Source: Diphasiastrum complanatum (Eukaryota > Streptophyta > Lycopodiopsida > Lycopodiales > Lycopodiaceae). From it: DNA of 64,000 nucleotides. Under the pieces are notes generated by a model, which was not told the origin of the DNA, searched no databases, and saw nothing but the letters and a program-made list of their open reading frames with translations. The stretch covers positions 77,695,488 through 77,759,487 of the forward strand of contig CM055095.1 in NCBI GenBank assembly GCA_029204225.1, in the 5' to 3' direction. Of the stretch, positions 1-10,388 are shown piece after piece. Every line of letters begins with the position of its first letter. The first letter of the stretch is position 1. The translations under genes were made by a program, and so were the position numbers.

Positions 1-789
1 AATTTAGACATTATCTTTTAGAATACCCTTTTGTTTTTCACGTAGATCACTACGCATTAAAACATTTAGTGAATAAACCTTATCTTTCGGGTAGAATAGC
101 TAGATGGGTATTATTATTAGATGAGTTTAATTATTAAGTAGAATTAAGAAAAGGCAAGGATCATCAAAATGTTGACTATATATCCTGCCTCCAAACAAAA
201 ATTCAATTAGAACCCATTTCTGATGAATTTCCAGATAAATATATAATGCGTATTCCATCGGAAACATCAATTTATATGGACGTTATTAACTTCTTATAGG
301 ACCAGATATATCCTGAACATTTTAATAAATAGCAAAAAACTATTTTTCTTTCTAAGATAGGACCTTATACGATTGTAAATAGAATATTGTATAAATTAGG
401 AGCTGACGATTGTCTCCGCCGACGTTTAGAACCAACCGAGATGACCGTTGTAATAAATGCATTACATGAGGAAGATTCGGGGGGGTCACTATGCTCTTAA
501 AAACACTGCAAAAAAAAATTTCAATGCTAAATATTGGTGGCCTACCGTCTATAGAGATGTTAAATTATTTATTAAAAAATGTGATGCATGCCAGAGGATG
601 GGAAAACCCAGCTTCGCAACTCATTGGCTGCTTATTCCAATTATTCCCTTAGCACCCTTTGAGAGGGGATAGATTTTGTAGGACCTATCAAACCGATCAC
701 GTGTAAAACTCGTCGTCGTTACATACTCGTTGCCACGAACTATGCTACCAAGATGGTAGTGTTCAATCAGAAAATCACATATGGTGGAT
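1..789 (+). pseudogene. Ty3/gypsy pol fragment: RNase H end to integrase zinc domain (copy A)
   Basis: The window opens inside the RNase H C-terminus of a gypsy polyprotein; the conserved stretch ending GRIARW is readable at about 85-110. Stops follow at about 135, 298 and 331. From 457 the integrase zinc-binding region is readable, with the KYWWPT motif and a CDAC pair, then a frame break near 662-675 before a short trace of the integrase core to about 789. It cannot make an active protein. It is nearly identical to 17,747-18,535, which shows what lies upstream of it: an internally deleted gypsy element. This is therefore copy A of that element's 3' part. No LTR is seen after it. Confidence 0.8.
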
Positions 790-1317
790 AGCAACATTCC
801 AAGTACTTTTTTATGACGTGTTTTCTAATACAATTATTTTTTTTCAGTATATGATTTGGATAAAGTAACTAAAAAAATACACATTACTTTCTCTATTAAA
901 GGTTCTGAAAGAAAATCATGGAGTTCTATGGGAAGAAGAGGGGGACGTGGTGGAGCTACCACCACTACCCTTGGATGGTGTATGCACCATCATTGACTTG
1001 TTAGTGATGCAAAATATGTTGATCCAAAAATAAGGTATTAATTACTAGTATCGTGTATGTACTACGGAAGGAGCCGTAGGCACATGCCATTCTGCTCGGT
1101 AAGGAATTCAATGAATTTTATTGTATGATAAAAAATTTCTTTGAAGATGTGTTTGAATCATACACAACCAATTTGTGATGCCCAAAAACTTGGAAGAGTA
1201 AATGAATAAATGAATGGTTTTCAATCAAAAATAAATAAGATGTTGCACAAAAGAATCCAACTAGTGATCGAGTGAGTTTTCTAGTAGCATATGTCCATGA
1301 AATTGGGGTAAGTGATA

Positions 1318-1893
1318 TCAGCTGTATTTAGCTAGTTGTTGCCACAAAGATGGGTTTTCACTATCTAGAATCATTCTCAATATGGCATTATCGGCAGAAT
1401 ACTCATACTCAATAGTTCCTTGCTCTTGGTTTTTCCTTCCTTGTTCCATTTCTAAAAGTCCACATATTGAAGTGTATTCATTGTCCCACTGATCAAGTGG
1501 TAGCATTGGCGCAGGTAGTGAGAAACAAAAGGGATCGACATCATCAGAAAGTGTGCTTCTTTGATGATCAAAGTTGGAAGGCAGCTCTCTTCTCTTCCTT
1601 AGCATGCCACCTAATGTAAATTGGCAATTACATCTGCGACATAGATATCTTGGTTGGCTCTTCTTCTTGTTGTTATGATATCGAAATTTGCAGTCTGTAT
1701 GTTGACATTCAGGGCAGCTAATTTGTTGCCCCTGAAATGGCATACAACCATTGCCTTTGCCTTTTCTTGATACACCATGATTTGAACTGCTATCTCCAAG
1801 GTTGGAGACTTCTAAGCCTATACTGTCGAGCCATGGTCTCTTCTTACTAATGGATGGAGCTTGAGATTGGGGAGCCGTGGAGGTTGAGCCCAT
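1318..1893 (-). CDS. Divergent Dof-type zinc-finger protein 1 (copy A)
   Basis: This 191-codon ORF carries a CX2CX21CX2C finger with cysteines at residues 60, 63, 85 and 88. Between and after them are Dof hallmarks: KF, an NN pair, QPRYLCRRC, and an FT-GG-LRK tail. Dof proteins are plant transcription factors that bind AAAG cores in the nucleus. The usual KFCYYNN and YW residues are changed here to KFRYHNN and QF, so it is an outlying member. The C-terminus, ending in WQQLAKYS, is shared with the neighbouring ORF. A TTTCCAG acceptor lies 8 bases before the ATG, so this may be exon 2 of a gene whose short first exon I could not find. RNA support is unknown. Confidence 0.62.
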   Translation of the reverse strand: MGSTSTAPQSQAPSISKKRPWLDSIGLEVSNLGDSSSNHGVSRKGKGNGCMPFQGQQISCPECQHTDCKFRYHNNKKKSQPRYLCRRCNCQFTLGGMLRKRRELPSNFDHQRSTLSDDVDPFCFSLPAPMLPLDQWDNEYTSICGLLEMEQGRKNQEQGTIEYEYSADNAILRMILDSENPSLWQQLAKYS

Positions 1894-1901
1894 CCAAGAA
1901 T

Positions 1902-1960
1902 CTGGAAAGTTAAAAAAACAAGTAAATGAGAGATTAAAATAGGTCTTAAGTTGTTATAGC
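1902..1960 (-). promoter_or_regulatory. Probable 3' splice site and branch region before Dof-like ORF 1
   Basis: Read on the minus strand, a T-rich run leads into TTTCCAG just before ATTCTTGGATG. ORF 2 has the same arrangement, with TGTCTAG before ATTCTTGGATG. Many Dof genes have one intron after a very short first exon, so a conserved acceptor at this place is plausible. The donor and exon 1 were not identified. Confidence 0.45.
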
Positions 1961-2041
1961 TTAAGACTGATTGATCTACTAATCACAAAGCAATTATTCT
2001 CTTGAAACCACTTTAATTGATTCAGGGCAAGAGATCAACGT

Positions 2042-2081
2042 ATTTTGCACCATCATTGACTTGTTGGTGATGGTGCAAAAT
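2042..2081. repeat. Perfect 14-bp hairpin between the Dof-like units
   Basis: The arms ATTTTGCACCATCA and TGATGGTGCAAAAT are perfect inverses around a 12-base loop. A partly decayed version sits at 968-1,005. In copy B the hairpin is present at about 19,788-19,827, and a 33-bp deletion begins exactly at its right foot. Confidence 0.8.
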
Positions 2082-2334
2082 GCGTTGATCCAATAACAAG
2101 GTATTACTAGTAGTTTTTATGTAGTGATAAAACGATCCTTTGAAGATGTGTTTAAATCACACACTTAGATCATGGCACAAGCAATTTGTGCTACCCAAAA
2201 ACTTTGAAGAAAAAATGAATAAATGGATGATTCTCCAATAAATAAATAAATAATATGCTCCTAGTGATTGAGTTTTCTAGTAGCATACATCCATGAGTTA
2301 GTGGTAGAAAATATATTGAGATTGGCTAGCAATA

Positions 2335-2694
2335 CTAGCTATATCCAGCTAATTTATGCCACAAAGATGGGTCTCTACTATTTAGAATCAATCTCTTTAT
2401 GTGTTCATCGGCAAAATACTCGTACTCACCAGTTCCTTGCTGGGTTTTCCTTTCTTGTTCCGTTTCTAATAGGTCGTGCTCTTTTCTCTTCCTCAACATG
2501 CCACCTAAGGTAAACTGGCGATTACATCTGCGACACAGATATCTTGGTTGGCTCATCTTGTTGTTGTTATAATATCGAAATTTGCAGTTTGTATGTTTAC
2601 ACTCAGGGCAGCTAATTTGTTGCCCCTGAAATGGCATACAACCATTGTTGACGGATGGAGATTGAGATTGGGGAGCCGTGGAGGTTGAGCTCAT
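2335..2694 (-). CDS. Compact divergent Dof-type zinc-finger protein 2 (copy A)
   Basis: This 119-codon ORF has the finger cysteines at residues 29, 32, 54 and 57 (CX2CX21CX2C), with KFRYYNN, QPRYLCRRC and FTLGGMLRK around them. It is a shortened sister of the ORF at 1,318-1,893. The N-terminus begins with the same S-T-S-T-A-P-Q-S run, but the KRPWLD segment and the acidic middle are missing. The C-terminal block EYEYFAD...PSLWHKLAGYS is kept, which argues for selection on it. A TGTCTAG acceptor lies 8 bases before the ATG. It is intact in both large-duplication copies. A DNA-binding role is inferred from the family; no activation domain is evident. Confidence 0.62.
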   Translation of the reverse strand: MSSTSTAPQSQSPSVNNGCMPFQGQQISCPECKHTNCKFRYYNNNKMSQPRYLCRRCNRQFTLGGMLRKRKEHDLLETEQERKTQQGTGEYEYFADEHIKRLILNSRDPSLWHKLAGYS

Positions 2695-2849
2695 CCAAGA
2701 ATCTAGACAACAAGAAAAACAAATAAATGAAAGATTAAAAGAGGTCTAAAGTTGTTATAGCTTAATGTTGATTGATCTACTAATCACAAAGCAATTAACC
2801 TCTTGAAACAACTTAGGATTCAGGGTAAGAGAGCAACATCTGACATCTT

Positions 2850-3621
2850 TATAGTTGAAAAGATCAATCATCATAACATCAATCTATTGTTAATGCTATA
2901 ATAACAATGGATGATTTAGCCACACTTGATAAATACCATTCCCCGACAATGACATGTTTTATTGCAAAAGGTGTTGTGGAAGTGGCAATTGATTAGAACA
3001 GGTCCTGCATGTCATCACAATTCCAAGAAAATGGGTGATAATTTAGAGATCCATCCGCAAGAAAAAACATGATTAATTAGAAAGATTGCAAGTAATTAAT
3101 GAGTTCTCTTTAACACATATACAATCTTATCAGGGGTATATCTCTCCCGCTCCCTCGCTCGATGTAGTAGTAGAAGAGATTAAAGGTGCTGGTGAGGATC
3201 ACAATTATTATCCATTTTTGTTGTTTCCATGATCGTGAGAGGCAGTGGGGATATGTGTCGACCGATCGATCGACAGTAGAATTAGAATGAAATGAGTGTT
3301 GTTTGCGTAGATTCTGGTTTGGCTTTTTGGACATTGAATTCCAAAACAAACATTGGTTAATAAAGACGTGGCATTGGGAAGTCAATGTGGATGGGCTTAA
3401 TGGTTTCTATACCTAGTAAAGTGTGTTTGACAAAGGGGACTTTGTTTCTTTTTTCCTATAACGTTCCTCCCATGGGTCCAAAGGTCGTATATTACTAGTT
3501 AACATGATACATGTTTTCTTTTTTATTTTAGGTCCATTGCGTACTATGGAAGGGGACATTCTGCCCGGTAAGGATTTCCAAAAGTTTTAGGGAGGCCCAG
3601 AGGGGTCGAGCCTAAAATCGA
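2850..3621. other. Upstream flank of the Dof-like pair, no supported gene
   Basis: This stretch lies on the 5' side of Dof-like ORF 2. It could contain a promoter or first exon for it, but I found no convincing exon. A 91-codon minus-strand ORF at 3,110-3,385 has no recognisable domain and looks like chance. A CGATCGATCGAC palindrome occurs near 3,262. Confidence 0.5.
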
Positions 3622-4661
3622 GGCCTAAACTCATGATGGTGGATTTTTATGGGTCTATCAACAAGTCATAGGGAACTAGATAATGTGGCCTAGATAGGCT
3701 GCATAGGTGTGGAGTGAATGGTGCTCCATGGGCATAGGAGGGTAGTGTATGCTTGAAATTTTTGCTATGGTAGAGGAATTGAATGCTAGTTTATTTGGAA
3801 TAAGCTTCTTCTTGTAGTTCACTTTCAGAATCATCAACATAAAGATGGTTTCCAAGTTGTTAGTGGATGTGATTTTCCATCGTTATGTTATGGGATGATT
3901 AATTTCCGTTTGTTTTAATTATTGGCATAGCATAACAAAGAGCATTTCCAGCATGGTTTTGATTCAAACTTTGGGTGTAATGAGTAGATTTAAAATTCCA
4001 GGTTAAATATCAGTGAAGGGGATTTAAAAACAAAGACAAAAAAGCTGAGAGAGCATAAAGCTTTGATAGAGGGAGGATGAGATGGAAAGTGTATATTAGC
4101 TTTCATTCTTAAGGCTGTAAAACCGGTTTAAATTGTTAATGTTTTCGGCATAGAAGCTAGCCTATATTCTTCTGGGCAACTCACTCTCTATTCTTTCTTT
4201 CAAAGGCTTAGTAATTTGCAGCATATTTTTCTGCAGTGTTTGAAGTTAGATAAATCCATATGAGAAACAAGCAAAAAAGCTGCAAGTAATTCTCAGTGAC
4301 CTGCAAAAATATTTATTCAAAGCTTGGCAATCCTGTTTAACAGAAAAATTATGGACGAACAACCTGCAGCAGCAGAAAACTGTGTTGTGTAGATGACTTG
4401 GTATGCATGCATGCAGGAGAGGCACGTTTTTGCTTTTGCTTTTCTACACTCTGCAGATCTGTTAATGCATCAACAGGAAAGCATGAGAGTGGTACTTAAA
4501 GCACGTTCATTGCTTTTAACCAAAACTTCCATCAACCTGCATCAAAGGCACTGTGATAAAACACAGTCAGTTGAAACAGAATCGGCAAATGCTCCTCTGT
4601 GCGCGCGCTGAAGGGTGTAAGGCCTGCGTGCGCCCTCCCTTAATGCTAGATCGACCAGAGA

Positions 4662-4693
<32 letters not shown>

Positions 4694-4701
4694 TCTCTCT
4701 C
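4662..4701. repeat. CT microsatellite in R1 copy A
   Basis: A 40-base CT run has one interruption (CTAT). The same locus is 46 bases and uninterrupted in copy C (39,226-39,271) and 34 bases in copy D (45,493-45,526). The length differences fit replication slippage after duplication. Confidence 0.9.
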
Positions 4702-4800
4702 GCGGGCTTCTTGCTTCCTTTTTCCTGCTGGGAAACGCAGTCAGTACTCGAGAGAGAGCCTGAGGAGAAGAGAAGGCCCGACCCAGCCTCCGATAGACTT

Positions 4801-4834
4801 TGTGCCCCTGCCTTGCCTTACAGGCGGGGGCACA
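4801..4834. repeat. R1 hairpin, copy A
   Basis: The 13-base arms TGTGCCCCTGCCT and AGGCGGGGGCACA flank an 8-base loop with one mismatch. In copies C and D the arms are perfect. The hairpin follows the CT run by about 100 bases. Confidence 0.8.
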
Positions 4835-6570
4835 ACCAAATTGGACTTAAAATTTTCATTTTATTTGTTTTTTCAATATGTAGATTAATCTATAGAAATG
4901 CCAGGTATTTAAAAGACAACTTTTTCATTACATTTGTGTAGTTTTAGAGACGAATGTTTCAAATGTTTCTGACGGGCGTGTGCTATCTCTGCCTATTGCG
5001 TGTGGCTGTGTTCATGGCTTCTTGCATGAGTTTCTTGCCAAAACGTGTAGATCGTGACCATCTTCGTGATTAGTTAAACGTTGCTAGCTCTTTTTCATCT
5101 GCAAATCCGTCACTTAATCATTCGCAACTCTGCCACTTTCTACAACGTCATCAAATAACTTTTTGTCACAGGTTCTTGTAACGGGACGGGAATTTGTTGG
5201 CAAATCCAGTTGAGCAACAATTCCACCTCTTTAGCATGTTCCAATCCGCAGCTTCATACTCTTTTTTCGTGGCACTAGCTCCTTCAACTTTCAGAGTTCT
5301 TTATTAAGCAATCTCCCGTTTTTTATTGTGCGGTTTTAGTATCGAATGAACATTCGTTCGGCATTTTTTGGTGTCTCCACCGTTCCCCACCATCATGATT
5401 ATAAAGCTTACCTATTTAAGGAGGCCTCCAGTTTTTTCTGCAAGTGGCATCCAAGGTCATAATCATCCTGTCCCCACAAGTGCACAGAACCGTCTCCCAT
5501 CATTCATCAATTTATTCATAGAAACCAAGGCTTTCCCATCGCATGCACAAATGGTGGGGGCAAGAGCCCCACCTTCTCCAGTTTAAATTCATGCGCAAAT
5601 TTGTACCATTTTAATATGATGTAATAGTCCACATATATTATAGTACAGTAATCATTTCATCAACCAAAGGTTAGGTGCAACATTTTTGTTGATCATTCCG
5701 ATGTGAAGCACAGTCATAGTCTGTGCGCTAAAAAAACTTTGTTTATAGAATATCTCGATTGGCTTGCTCACCTACAAAATGGATGAGTTATCTCTTTATC
5801 GCTAGTGTGGGCTAAACACTGATAAGGGGCTCATAGAGTGCTAGACTATCTGATATTGATCTTAGATCATAATATATCTAGATTCTATAGCAATGATCAA
5901 CATAAGGCAGCCTGATGCAGGCTCTCGTAGGAATTTACAGTTGCTGCACCTGTCAATTAAACCTTAGCAAGGGTAATGATCATTCCATCTACACCAAGTC
6001 CAGTAGGCGCCAACAGTGGCTCTATGTTAGGACCAAAATCAGGCTTTGCAAAAGGCCATGCGCTATAGGTTCTGCCTTTCAACTCAAATACTTGAGCAAA
6101 CATAGAACCTGCGTCCAGATGGCAAATTTAGCACATAAGACATGATAAGATCTAATTCGATAGTAGAGGCTCTCTAACAAGCTGAGATGGAAAAATATGA
6201 TACTTCTTTGAAGATTTGCCTGTGGATATAGATTTAGAGAATTAGTAGAGTTTGCATCAGTTCCACTACTTTTTGGATAAGACGCATCGCTTCCTTGTGA
6301 GTGTGTGTAATAGAGTTCATCTTAAATCAATATGTTTTTTAGATTGCAAGTAAAATTACAATTCATATGGAAATTGAACTAATTAAAATGTGAAAAGCAT
6401 CTACTTACTTGGGTATGTATGGAAGCACAAGCGATGGTGTCCCCTCTCTGATATTTTTTTAACATTGCGGAGTGCAAGTGTTAAAATTGGGGAAGTGAAA
6501 AGCACTCATAAAATGGATAGGCAACAATGCGACATCTATAAAAATTGGCGTTTGAAATATCTAGCCAATA

Positions 6571-6745
6571 CTGGAGATCCAAGATTTCACTCTCGAAGCA
6601 AACATATTGAAATAAGGTATCATTACGTTAGAGAGATAGTGCATAGCAAGGAAGTAGCATTGGTTTTCTGCAGAACAAACTACATGGCAGCAGATTACTT
6701 CACAAAGGCTCTATCAAAGGGAGCAACATCTCAGATTTAACGATA
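6571..6745 (+). pseudogene. Copia RNase H C-terminal remnant (copy A)
   Basis: The frame reads HSRSKHIEIRYHYVRE followed by a segment ending ADYFTKALSKG, the standard end of copia RNase H and of the whole polyprotein. Nothing upstream in R1 reads as RT. A purine tract and LTR start follow within 50 bases, as expected for the 3' end of a copia element. A shorter version lies at 41,191-41,378. Confidence 0.8.
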
Positions 6746-6784
6746 TGTTGAATATGAAGTTCAAGGTTTTTCAGGATCCACATT

Positions 6785-6793
6785 AAGGGGGAG
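6785..6793 (+). other. Polypurine tract of a copia element
   Basis: AAGGGGGAG stands immediately before a TGTTAG LTR start and just after the RNase H end. It is the usual priming site for plus-strand DNA synthesis. Confidence 0.85.
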
Positions 6794-7499
6794 TGTTAGA
6801 TTTCTTATGCTCAGCCTTAAACAAATTGTTCAAGTAATGAGCATCCTGAAAACCGAAGGCGGACTACATGTTTTAGACCTTCGCATTTTTTTCCTTTGAA
6901 ATTTTTTGTGCCTTAATCATTTTTAGGCATCTTCGTCTTTTTCCGCCTTTTTCGCACCTTCGCAAAATCTGCGACACAGTGGCCAAAATGCCAGGGAATC
7001 CATTTCAGGCCCACCTTCATCTTTTTCGCCTTTTTTCCTGCCTTCGCTCTAGAGGCACCTTCGGGATTTGCATACCTTCAGTCTAAGGGCACCTTCGGGT
7101 TTTTCCTACATTGGCAGACCGACATCACCAACTTATCATCAACTCTAAAAACAGTTGGACGACCAAATGTCCTAAAGGCGGTTACCAACTTTGTACATAT
7201 ACAAAAACTGGAGTAAATGGCATTTAAGGCTTATAAGATACTTATCTCTTGACACTTGTAAATATATATACACTAGTTGAATCAAGCTAAGAAAGTGTGT
7301 TCTTTTTCAGAGTTATTTGTAGCCAGCGTTATCACGCTCAGCAAGCTAAAGTTATTACTTCAAGCCATTGTACTCAGTACTATTGATATTAATCAGAGTG
7401 CAATTTTGTGTCACTAATGTATTGTTCATTTGCGCGATTTTGTATGAATCATTCTTCTTGAATATTTCTGCTGCTAACTATTGTGTTTCTGTTCCTACA
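6794..7499 (+). mobile_element. Copia 3' LTR
   Basis: It begins TGTTAGATTTC right after the purine tract. A TATAAGA box lies near 7,224, and the interior holds several CCTTCG-type repeats between about 6,850 and 7,090. The right end is uncertain: CCTACA at 7,499 or GTCACA near 7,560 both fit a CA terminus. No matching 5' LTR was found in the window, so the element is 5' truncated. Confidence 0.6.
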
Positions 7500-7883
7500 C
7501 GCCTACGCTCAAAGCTTCGAGCTTCCGCTACCTGTCCTCTCGTTTTATGACACGTCACACGTGTGAAGGCTTATGATCATTATTTTTTATTGTTCTTGCT
7601 TGGAAATGTAGAAATTTTCAAGTAGAAACTAGATTTGGATGCTAGTTTGGAAATAAATTATATATACCAAGTTTCTAATCACTCTTATTGACCTTTTGTA
7701 GATCTCTTTGAGTCCTATTCTCTGATTTTTGACAAAGAGGACTGGTTCAAATAAATACTCCAATTAGAAATAGAATTTTGTTTCAAAAAAATAGATGGAA
7801 TATCGGATCAACGCGCACGTAAATAAATGGAATTCTACAAAAGAAACAAGCGTGCATCGAATCGATATCAAATAAAAAGTACC

Positions 7884-8147
7884 TTAGCATCAAACATTGT
7901 AAGAGTTCCACTACGTTTTCAATAAGACTCATCGCTTCCTTGTGAGTGTGTAATAGAGTTCATCCTAAATCAATATGTTTTTTAGATTGCAAGTAAAATT
8001 ACAATTCATATTTAAAATTGAACTAATTAAAATGTGAAAAGCATATACTTGCTTGTGTATGTATGGAAGCACAAGCGATTGTGTCCCCTCACATGCGACA
8101 TCTATAAAAATTGGAGTTTGAAAATATCTAGCCAGTTTTGAATGGCC
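7884..8147 (+). repeat. Partial repeat of the R1 right end
   Basis: This block matches about 6,250-6,567 with modest divergence (GAGTTCCACTAC through ATCTATAAAAATTGG). It lies downstream of the LTR at 6,794-7,499, so the R1 end is present twice around that LTR. Confidence 0.75.
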
Positions 8148-9599
8148 CTAGCTCCTACATTGTCTCCCAACATGTTATCCTTATTTTCTAATTCACCTGT
8201 CTAATTTTCTAAGGGGATGATTAATTTTGCTAACTCGCATTTGAAAATTGTAACTTGGAACCGAGAGATTTAAGATCTGTACAAATTTGACCCTCAAACC
8301 AAGATGTGATTGTCCCAATAAGGCAATTCATGAACGCGTAGCTTCCCTTTGTTGTACGAACTGATTAGCATTAGGATTTTTTTGCTGAACCTCCACCTTG
8401 CGCCATCTCTTTTAGAGGCACAACTATGCCTCTGATTTCTCGCTCTCATAGCCCTCCTTAGGGTTTGTCGTTTGTGGTGAAAATGAGTTCACATATTCAT
8501 GAGAGCCCAATATATATCAAATTTTTCCTCTTGATTAAACTCTCTATACAATATTTCAGTTATCTTTTCCTTATCATTTTCATCGTTTTTAGCCCAAGGG
8601 ATAAACATTCATTGCCAAAGTATTTCATGGCAAGCTCTCACATGTGACAAATTATGAGATTGCCTCATTCATCTTTGAATGTACTTGCATAATTATTAAC
8701 ATCGTAGTAATGATCTATCAACTCCTCACATGTTGCCTCTTGATGAGGCACCTTCTCTTTTTCGGATTCTCCTTCTAAAAGACATAGATATTTTAGTCTA
8801 ACCCTCATTGAGATTGATGCATGGGTTGGGGGCTAGATCCGTTCGATCTAGGAATGGTTGGGTTGGTATGTCCACTATCTGTACCCTTTGGGGTTGCTTG
8901 TTTTGGCATGCTTAGAATTGGATTTTTGGAATTGGACTTTATAAAACCATTGGTTAACTTGTTTAGGATATTTGGAGAGGTTATGAGATGTAGATCCGGA
9001 TCCCTAAATGATATCCCATAAATTTTAAACCAAAGATCCTTAAAAGCTATTTCTCACTTTTAAAAAACCCTGACTTCTTTTGGATTTCTCAAATATGGAC
9101 ATCAGATAAAAATTCATATGATCATTCCAACATGGAAATTATTTTCTAAATGCATGTTTATAATCATGTGAATTACTACTTGGATAAGGCTTGGAATTTA
9201 TAATGCTCTAGGATGTTGGTATTTTCAATTTCTTAATCCCAGATTGTCTCTTATGCATAGATGGATCTCAAATAGATGATAGTTATTGTCACTCATGTTG
9301 AGAATATCTAAAAGAAAAGTCATGTGTATAATAGAGTGAATCCTATTTGGAAGACACTTATTATTCTTATTATTAAATTTTCACGATTCTCATATTTTCA
9401 TTTTTCATCTCTCTAGAAAACTTTTATAAGGAATTCAAAATGTCTTTTAAAAGGAGGAGTGAAGTGATGAGTAAGATTCCATTATAAGGACCTATCAGTT
9501 GCACAGAGTTGAGAGAAATTCTCTAGGGATTGTGTGGAATAATATAGAACTAGAGATGGATTGAGAATGGAAATCATTATAAGTAGTATTTAGTAAGAT
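8148..9599. other. No supported gene
   Basis: AT-rich sequence. A short minus-strand coding-like reading between about 8,760 and 8,660 (PHQEATCEELIDHYYDV) is flanked by stops and could be a worn transposon gag, but I cannot assign it. The plus-strand ORF at 8,821-9,021 has no domain. A 7-bp hairpin (AGAGGCA/TGCCTCT) sits near 8,414. Confidence 0.4.
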
Positions 9600-10262
9600 C
9601 AGAAGTTACTAATACCAGTTGGTAGGGATAGAAGTAATTTTGATAATGGAGTGTATGTATGACAAAAACACCATTCCTATTGGTGCAGGCATCAAAGTTC
9701 TCCATGGGTGATCCTTGATACTTGGATTTGGGTGCATCCTCACACATGACCTCAAGGAAGCAATAAAAAAAATTGGAGGCAAAGATGACATTCTTATCAA
9801 CTTGCAAGAAGGTGAAATAGGAATGACTCAAAATGCTTTTTATCATTCCTAACCTTGATAGAAATCTCCTTTTGGTTGGTTGTATAACCAGTAGAGGCAT
9901 GATGGTTGAGTCTTATAATGATGATGAATCATGATGAATTTCTCATAAAGAGCATGAAGAACCAAAATCATGTGATTGCAAGCAAATCGAGGGGCAACAA
10001 CAATCTTTAAAAATTTGATGTTGCTTGGTTCAAGAAGATTTGGTGGTGCAAAACGATGATATATGTGATGTTGGCATGAATTGTATGGTGACCCATGAAG
10101 CTTCTTTAAGAGAACCAAATGGTAAGAGGCATTGCCAAAATCTTGAACACATCAAGCGTTCAGGAATGAGGAATCACTCAAGCAGCATGTAGCTACCAAT
10201 CACACAATCAAGCATTGCACTAGTGAGAGCCCAAAAGGTATACTTATACCCTCCAAGGCCCA
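9600..10262 (+). pseudogene. Decayed copia protease to GAG-pre-integrase
   Basis: Across several frameshifts the plus strand reads IGGKDDILINLQEGE, then RNLLLVGCITSRGM (the copia stretch after the protease), then MKLL-ENQMVRGIAKI, which fits the GAG-pre-integrase zinc region. At least four frame changes and several stops make it non-functional. It is much older than the 62-kb copia frame. Its integrase and RT are not adjacent. Confidence 0.6.
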
Positions 10263-10388
10263 TGCACCACTAGTAGTGCGTGGTGACACCTCATTGGACA
10301 CCTATGTAGCCTATCTGGGCCACGTCATCCAGTTCCTTAATAACTCACTGATAGACCCATACCAATCCACCATCATGACTTCCATATA
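10250..10388 (-). repeat. Inverted, diverged fragment of the R1 left end
   Basis: The reverse complement reads TCATGATGGTGGAT, TATGGGTCTATC, then AGATAGGCTACATAGGTG, matching 3,632-3,720 with clear divergence. R1 therefore has older relatives, and its left end is the boundary of a repeat family rather than a chance breakpoint. Confidence 0.65.

Larger units (their letters stand above)
968..2040 (-). repeat. Tandem Dof-like duplication, unit 1
   Basis: This unit and the next one (about 2,042-2,850) share the same order on the minus strand: a short intron-like leader with a matching block about 90-140 bases upstream of the ATG, the Dof-like ORF, and a matching 3' flank that includes a block starting TTTGAAGATGTGTTT. 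Each unit ends near a GCACCATCATTGACTTGTT block. The two units have diverged well beyond the copy A/copy B difference, so the gene pair is older than the large segmental duplication. Confidence 0.75.
1..4231 (+). repeat. Segmental duplication, copy A
   Basis: This block matches 17,747-21,971 almost base for base. The offset is 17,746 at first, falls to 17,713 after a 33-bp deletion in copy B beside the hairpin near 2,081, and becomes 17,741 after a 28-bp tandem repeat in copy B. By eye I counted only about fourteen substitutions, so the duplication is recent. It contains the gypsy pol tail, both Dof-like ORFs and the first 0.6 kb of R1. Copy A continues past 4,231, while copy B breaks off. 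Confidence 0.92.
3622..6745 (+). repeat. Repeat R1, copy A
   Basis: R1 occurs at 3,622-6,745 (A), 21,335-21,971 (B, truncated), 38,186-41,378 (C) and 44,449-47,212 (D). All copies begin with GGCCTAAACTC; A, C and D share a CT microsatellite and a GTGCCCC hairpin. Small ORFs seen in it (for example from 4,393 and 5,368) recur only because the DNA is repeated and have no domain signature. In A its right end runs into the last part of a copia RNase H, then a purine tract and LTR, so at least that end is retrotransposon-derived. The identity of the first 2.9 kb is unknown. Confidence 0.75.

Noticed and set aside
3110-3385. 91-codon minus-strand ORF repeated at 20,823-21,098
   Set aside because: It is repeated only because the DNA is duplicated; it has no domain and an unlikely composition.
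4801-4834. GTGCCCC hairpin as a microRNA precursor or terminator
   Set aside because: The stem is too short for a plant microRNA precursor, and the rho-independent terminator model does not apply to plant nuclear genes.
4393-4941. Overlapping ORFs across the CT run, repeated at 38,956 and 45,225
   Set aside because: Serine-leucine runs are just the translated CT repeat, and frames shift between copies with run length, so there is no coding constraint.
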